The notes under the pieces are model-generated. The model searched no databases. It had not been told where the DNA came from and saw only the letters and a program-made list of their open reading frames with translations. Of a stretch of DNA of 64,000 bases, positions 62,101 through 64,000 are shown in pieces; the first letter of the stretch is position 1, and each line of letters begins with the position of its first letter. Both the position numbers and the translations under genes were made by a program. The DNA is from Steinernema hermaphroditum (Eukaryota > Nematoda > Chromadorea > Rhabditida > Steinernematidae): positions 5,332,001 to 5,396,000 of the forward strand of contig CM059625.1 of NCBI GenBank assembly GCA_030435675.1, given 5' to 3'.

Positions 62101-64000
62101 GCCGCGCGTGATGATTGACGTGAGGCTTGGAAGCGCGGCGATGAGCCGCGCGAGATAATAAATATGACCGCCATTATCAAGTAGTCGCATCGGTTGTCAA
62201 CTAAGGATAGCGAATGTCCCCCCTGATGCGAGAGACGGTTTGACGGAACAACCCGTTTGTTAATCGGGCGCAGCGGCCGACCTTCGCATTCAAAATTTGG
62301 GCGCCTTGAAGGCCGCCGCAACAACATGCGCGACACTTCATTAGTGTGCAGATTGCTAACAAGCGCTGATTGGTTTACGGGGGCGCACGTTGGAACACCT
62401 ACAAAAAGCGCAGGGGTGGCAGTGGACGGGTAAACAACACCCAATATGTGTACAGTATCCTTTAGATCAATACATTGCTTAGTGAGCAGGAAGATTATTG
62501 AAATCAAACATCAGATATAAAAGGCATACAAAATGCATTGGCGCATTTGTTAGAAAATACAAGACTATTCCGATGATACATGCGCCACAGCTACGCTGTC
62601 CACAGATCCGTAAACACCATGAATAAACGTACCAGCGAAGACGATCCCACCTTTCTTAATATCCTCAAAAGATACGGCTATTTTTAATCCGTAGGAAAAC
62701 GTATCTTCTGTAATAATTTACGATGTAACACCCACATAATATATGGCATTTCCAGTCGTTTTTTGAGTTGGTTTCCAAGATTAATGTTACGCCAGTAATC
62801 GGTCCCAGAACTACTTAAGCCATTAACAAAGAAAAAAATGGGATTCGGATATTCGCACGCAATTACCGTTGATTGTGCTGCCGAGTTGAGAGAGACGATT
62901 GAGAGCGAAAGGCGAACAGGAAACAATGGCATAATGCGAACAAGCGAGGCCCTCTTCCTTTCATGTGGAGGTTGCGAACGGTTATCGAACGCTTATCAGC
63001 AAAGTGCCTTCTCGGAGAAGCGAGAAAAGTGGCGCCACGGCGGTCGCCGTGCCGTTTCTCGACTCACCGGCTAGTTGGCACATTGCTCCTGAGAAAAACG
63101 CTCTTTTGTTTTCGCAAATGATTGACAGCGTTCGTCATTTTAGCGGCTCAATTCGAGTTTGGCGGTGACTAAGGGCACGCGAAGATGAATAGCCCTTTGT
63201 GCGAGCTAATTAGTGCACGGCGACTCACTTAACTCATCCACGCCGCTCCGATCTCATGGAGCGGCGAAGCGACAAATTCAAATATTTGACAAGGCGAGGT
63301 GAACTTCCCGTCGAGTGCGCGGAAGTTGACGCGACTCGGCGTGTCCGACACCAATCGCGGCTATTCATCGGCGGTCGCTGAATTTGGGCACGTGTTCATT
63401 TGCATTTAAATTCGTGAGATAGATGTCTCGGTGGTGGACACAAATAAGCGGAAGCCCTTTAGAAGAAGATGAAAGTGCGCATTGGCGGTTTGCAGCTAGT
63501 CGTGAATACAAACAGAACTAGACGATGAACTGATGAATAGGCGCACTTTTGAATAGGAAATCATTGCAGGCGACGGCGATACCGTAGAAAAGGACATTTC
63601 GAAGGAATCCGTCTGTACGATCTTATGAAAGGACGCACTTCTTGAAAGGGATTCCACTAGGAGTACGGTAGCTACATTTGGTGAAAGGGGGTTGCAAGTA
63701 AAGGGGTGAGGATTGGAATGATTCGAAATGTGGTTTTGTGAATGAGGGATGAATGTCTTGTTGAGCCTTCAAGAAGCTCCCTTAGCGAGCTTCGTCACTC
63801 TTGCTGATGCATGACCTACATGCACTTTTCAACACCTCCACGAGAGGATTTCAACTTTTCGATGTTTGCTTATGCACATTAAACTGTTTGCCCAGCGAAA
63901 TCAGGCGTTCCAAGGCGCACTTCTTCACGCGTCCTCTCGCGCTGAACGCCTCATGAACGGTGTTTGCAAATGTTTTTTTGTGAACGAGGGATGTAGGCAA
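56171..64000. other. GC-rich non-coding DNA upstream of the CDK inhibitor
   Basis: Nearly 8 kb on the promoter side of the cki-1-like gene shows no exon I can support. GC-rich frames on both strands at 56.2-57.4 kb overlap one another and carry no motif. Near 57009-57053 the string CCACCCT and its inverse AGGGTGG flank a repeated CACTGAGGGT/CACTCAGGGT pair. The inverted repeat at 62.1 kb is listed separately. A large upstream control region is a reasonable inference. Confidence 0.45.
62075..62153. repeat. Imperfect ~20-bp inverted repeat in the cki-1-like upstream region
   Basis: TCGCGTGGTCATCGCCGCTT at 62075-62094 pairs with the reverse complement of the segment at 62131-62153 (AAGCGCGGCGATGAGCCGCG then CGA), with one mismatch and two small gaps. 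The loop is about 36 nt. It is GC-rich and lies about 6 kb upstream of the CDK inhibitor start. Confidence 0.6.

Overview
The window reads as nuclear DNA of a nematode, probably a rhabditid. The evidence is a set of very short introns of 44-57 nt ending in TTTTAG, TTTCAG or TTGCAG, gene starts only 1-9 nt behind a splice acceptor (the usual place for spliced-leader addition), a Cip/Kip cell-cycle inhibitor of the CKI-1 type, and a nematode-style Ly6-like cysteine module. The composition is near 45 percent GC. There is no rRNA, CRISPR, bacterial operon or intact transposon. No tRNA that I could confirm is present.

Three protein-coding loci can be supported. (1) A large plus-strand gene runs from about 8.7 kb to 42.0 kb. 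I could join 19 coding exons whose phases all agree (851 codons plus stop). It has far-apart 5' exons at 8.9, 12.3 and optionally 23.5 kb, a roughly 22-kb stretch of intron, and then a compact body at 34.5-42.0 kb. Its product is a long, polar, membrane-segment-free protein ending in one synaptotagmin-type C2 domain with a terminal WHRL. (2) Converging on it from the minus strand is a Ly6/uPAR-like secreted, probably GPI-anchored protein (42.28-42.71 kb, with a tentative 5' exon up to 43.6 kb). The two stop codons lie only 259 bp apart. (3) A two-exon minus-strand gene at 55.53-56.15 kb encodes a 187-residue p21/p27-family CDK inhibitor, recognisably cki-1-like. It lies between long non-coding flanks, about 12 kb on the 3' side (or 19 kb if measured from the Ly6 core) and at least 8 kb upstream, which fits a gene with complex developmental control.

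Region by region: 1-1.9 kb has a hairpin and a dispersed direct repeat; 1.9-2.5 kb is a GC-rich block of degenerate ~125-bp tandem units ending near an AATAAA; 2.5-8.7 kb is mostly featureless, with a possible broken small-protein ORF near 6.5 kb; 8.7-42.0 kb is the C2 gene and its introns; 42.3-43.6 kb is the Ly6-like gene; 43.6-55.5 kb is non-coding as far as I can see; 55.5-56.2 kb is the CDK inhibitor; 56.2-64 kb is GC-rich non-coding DNA with an imperfect inverted repeat at 62.1 kb. The main points for follow-up are the multi-promoter and uORF layout of the C2 gene, the unusual C2 domain itself, and the degron, PIP-box and double RxLF layout of the CDK inhibitor. All gene models come from reading splice signals and phases by eye; no database search was possible.
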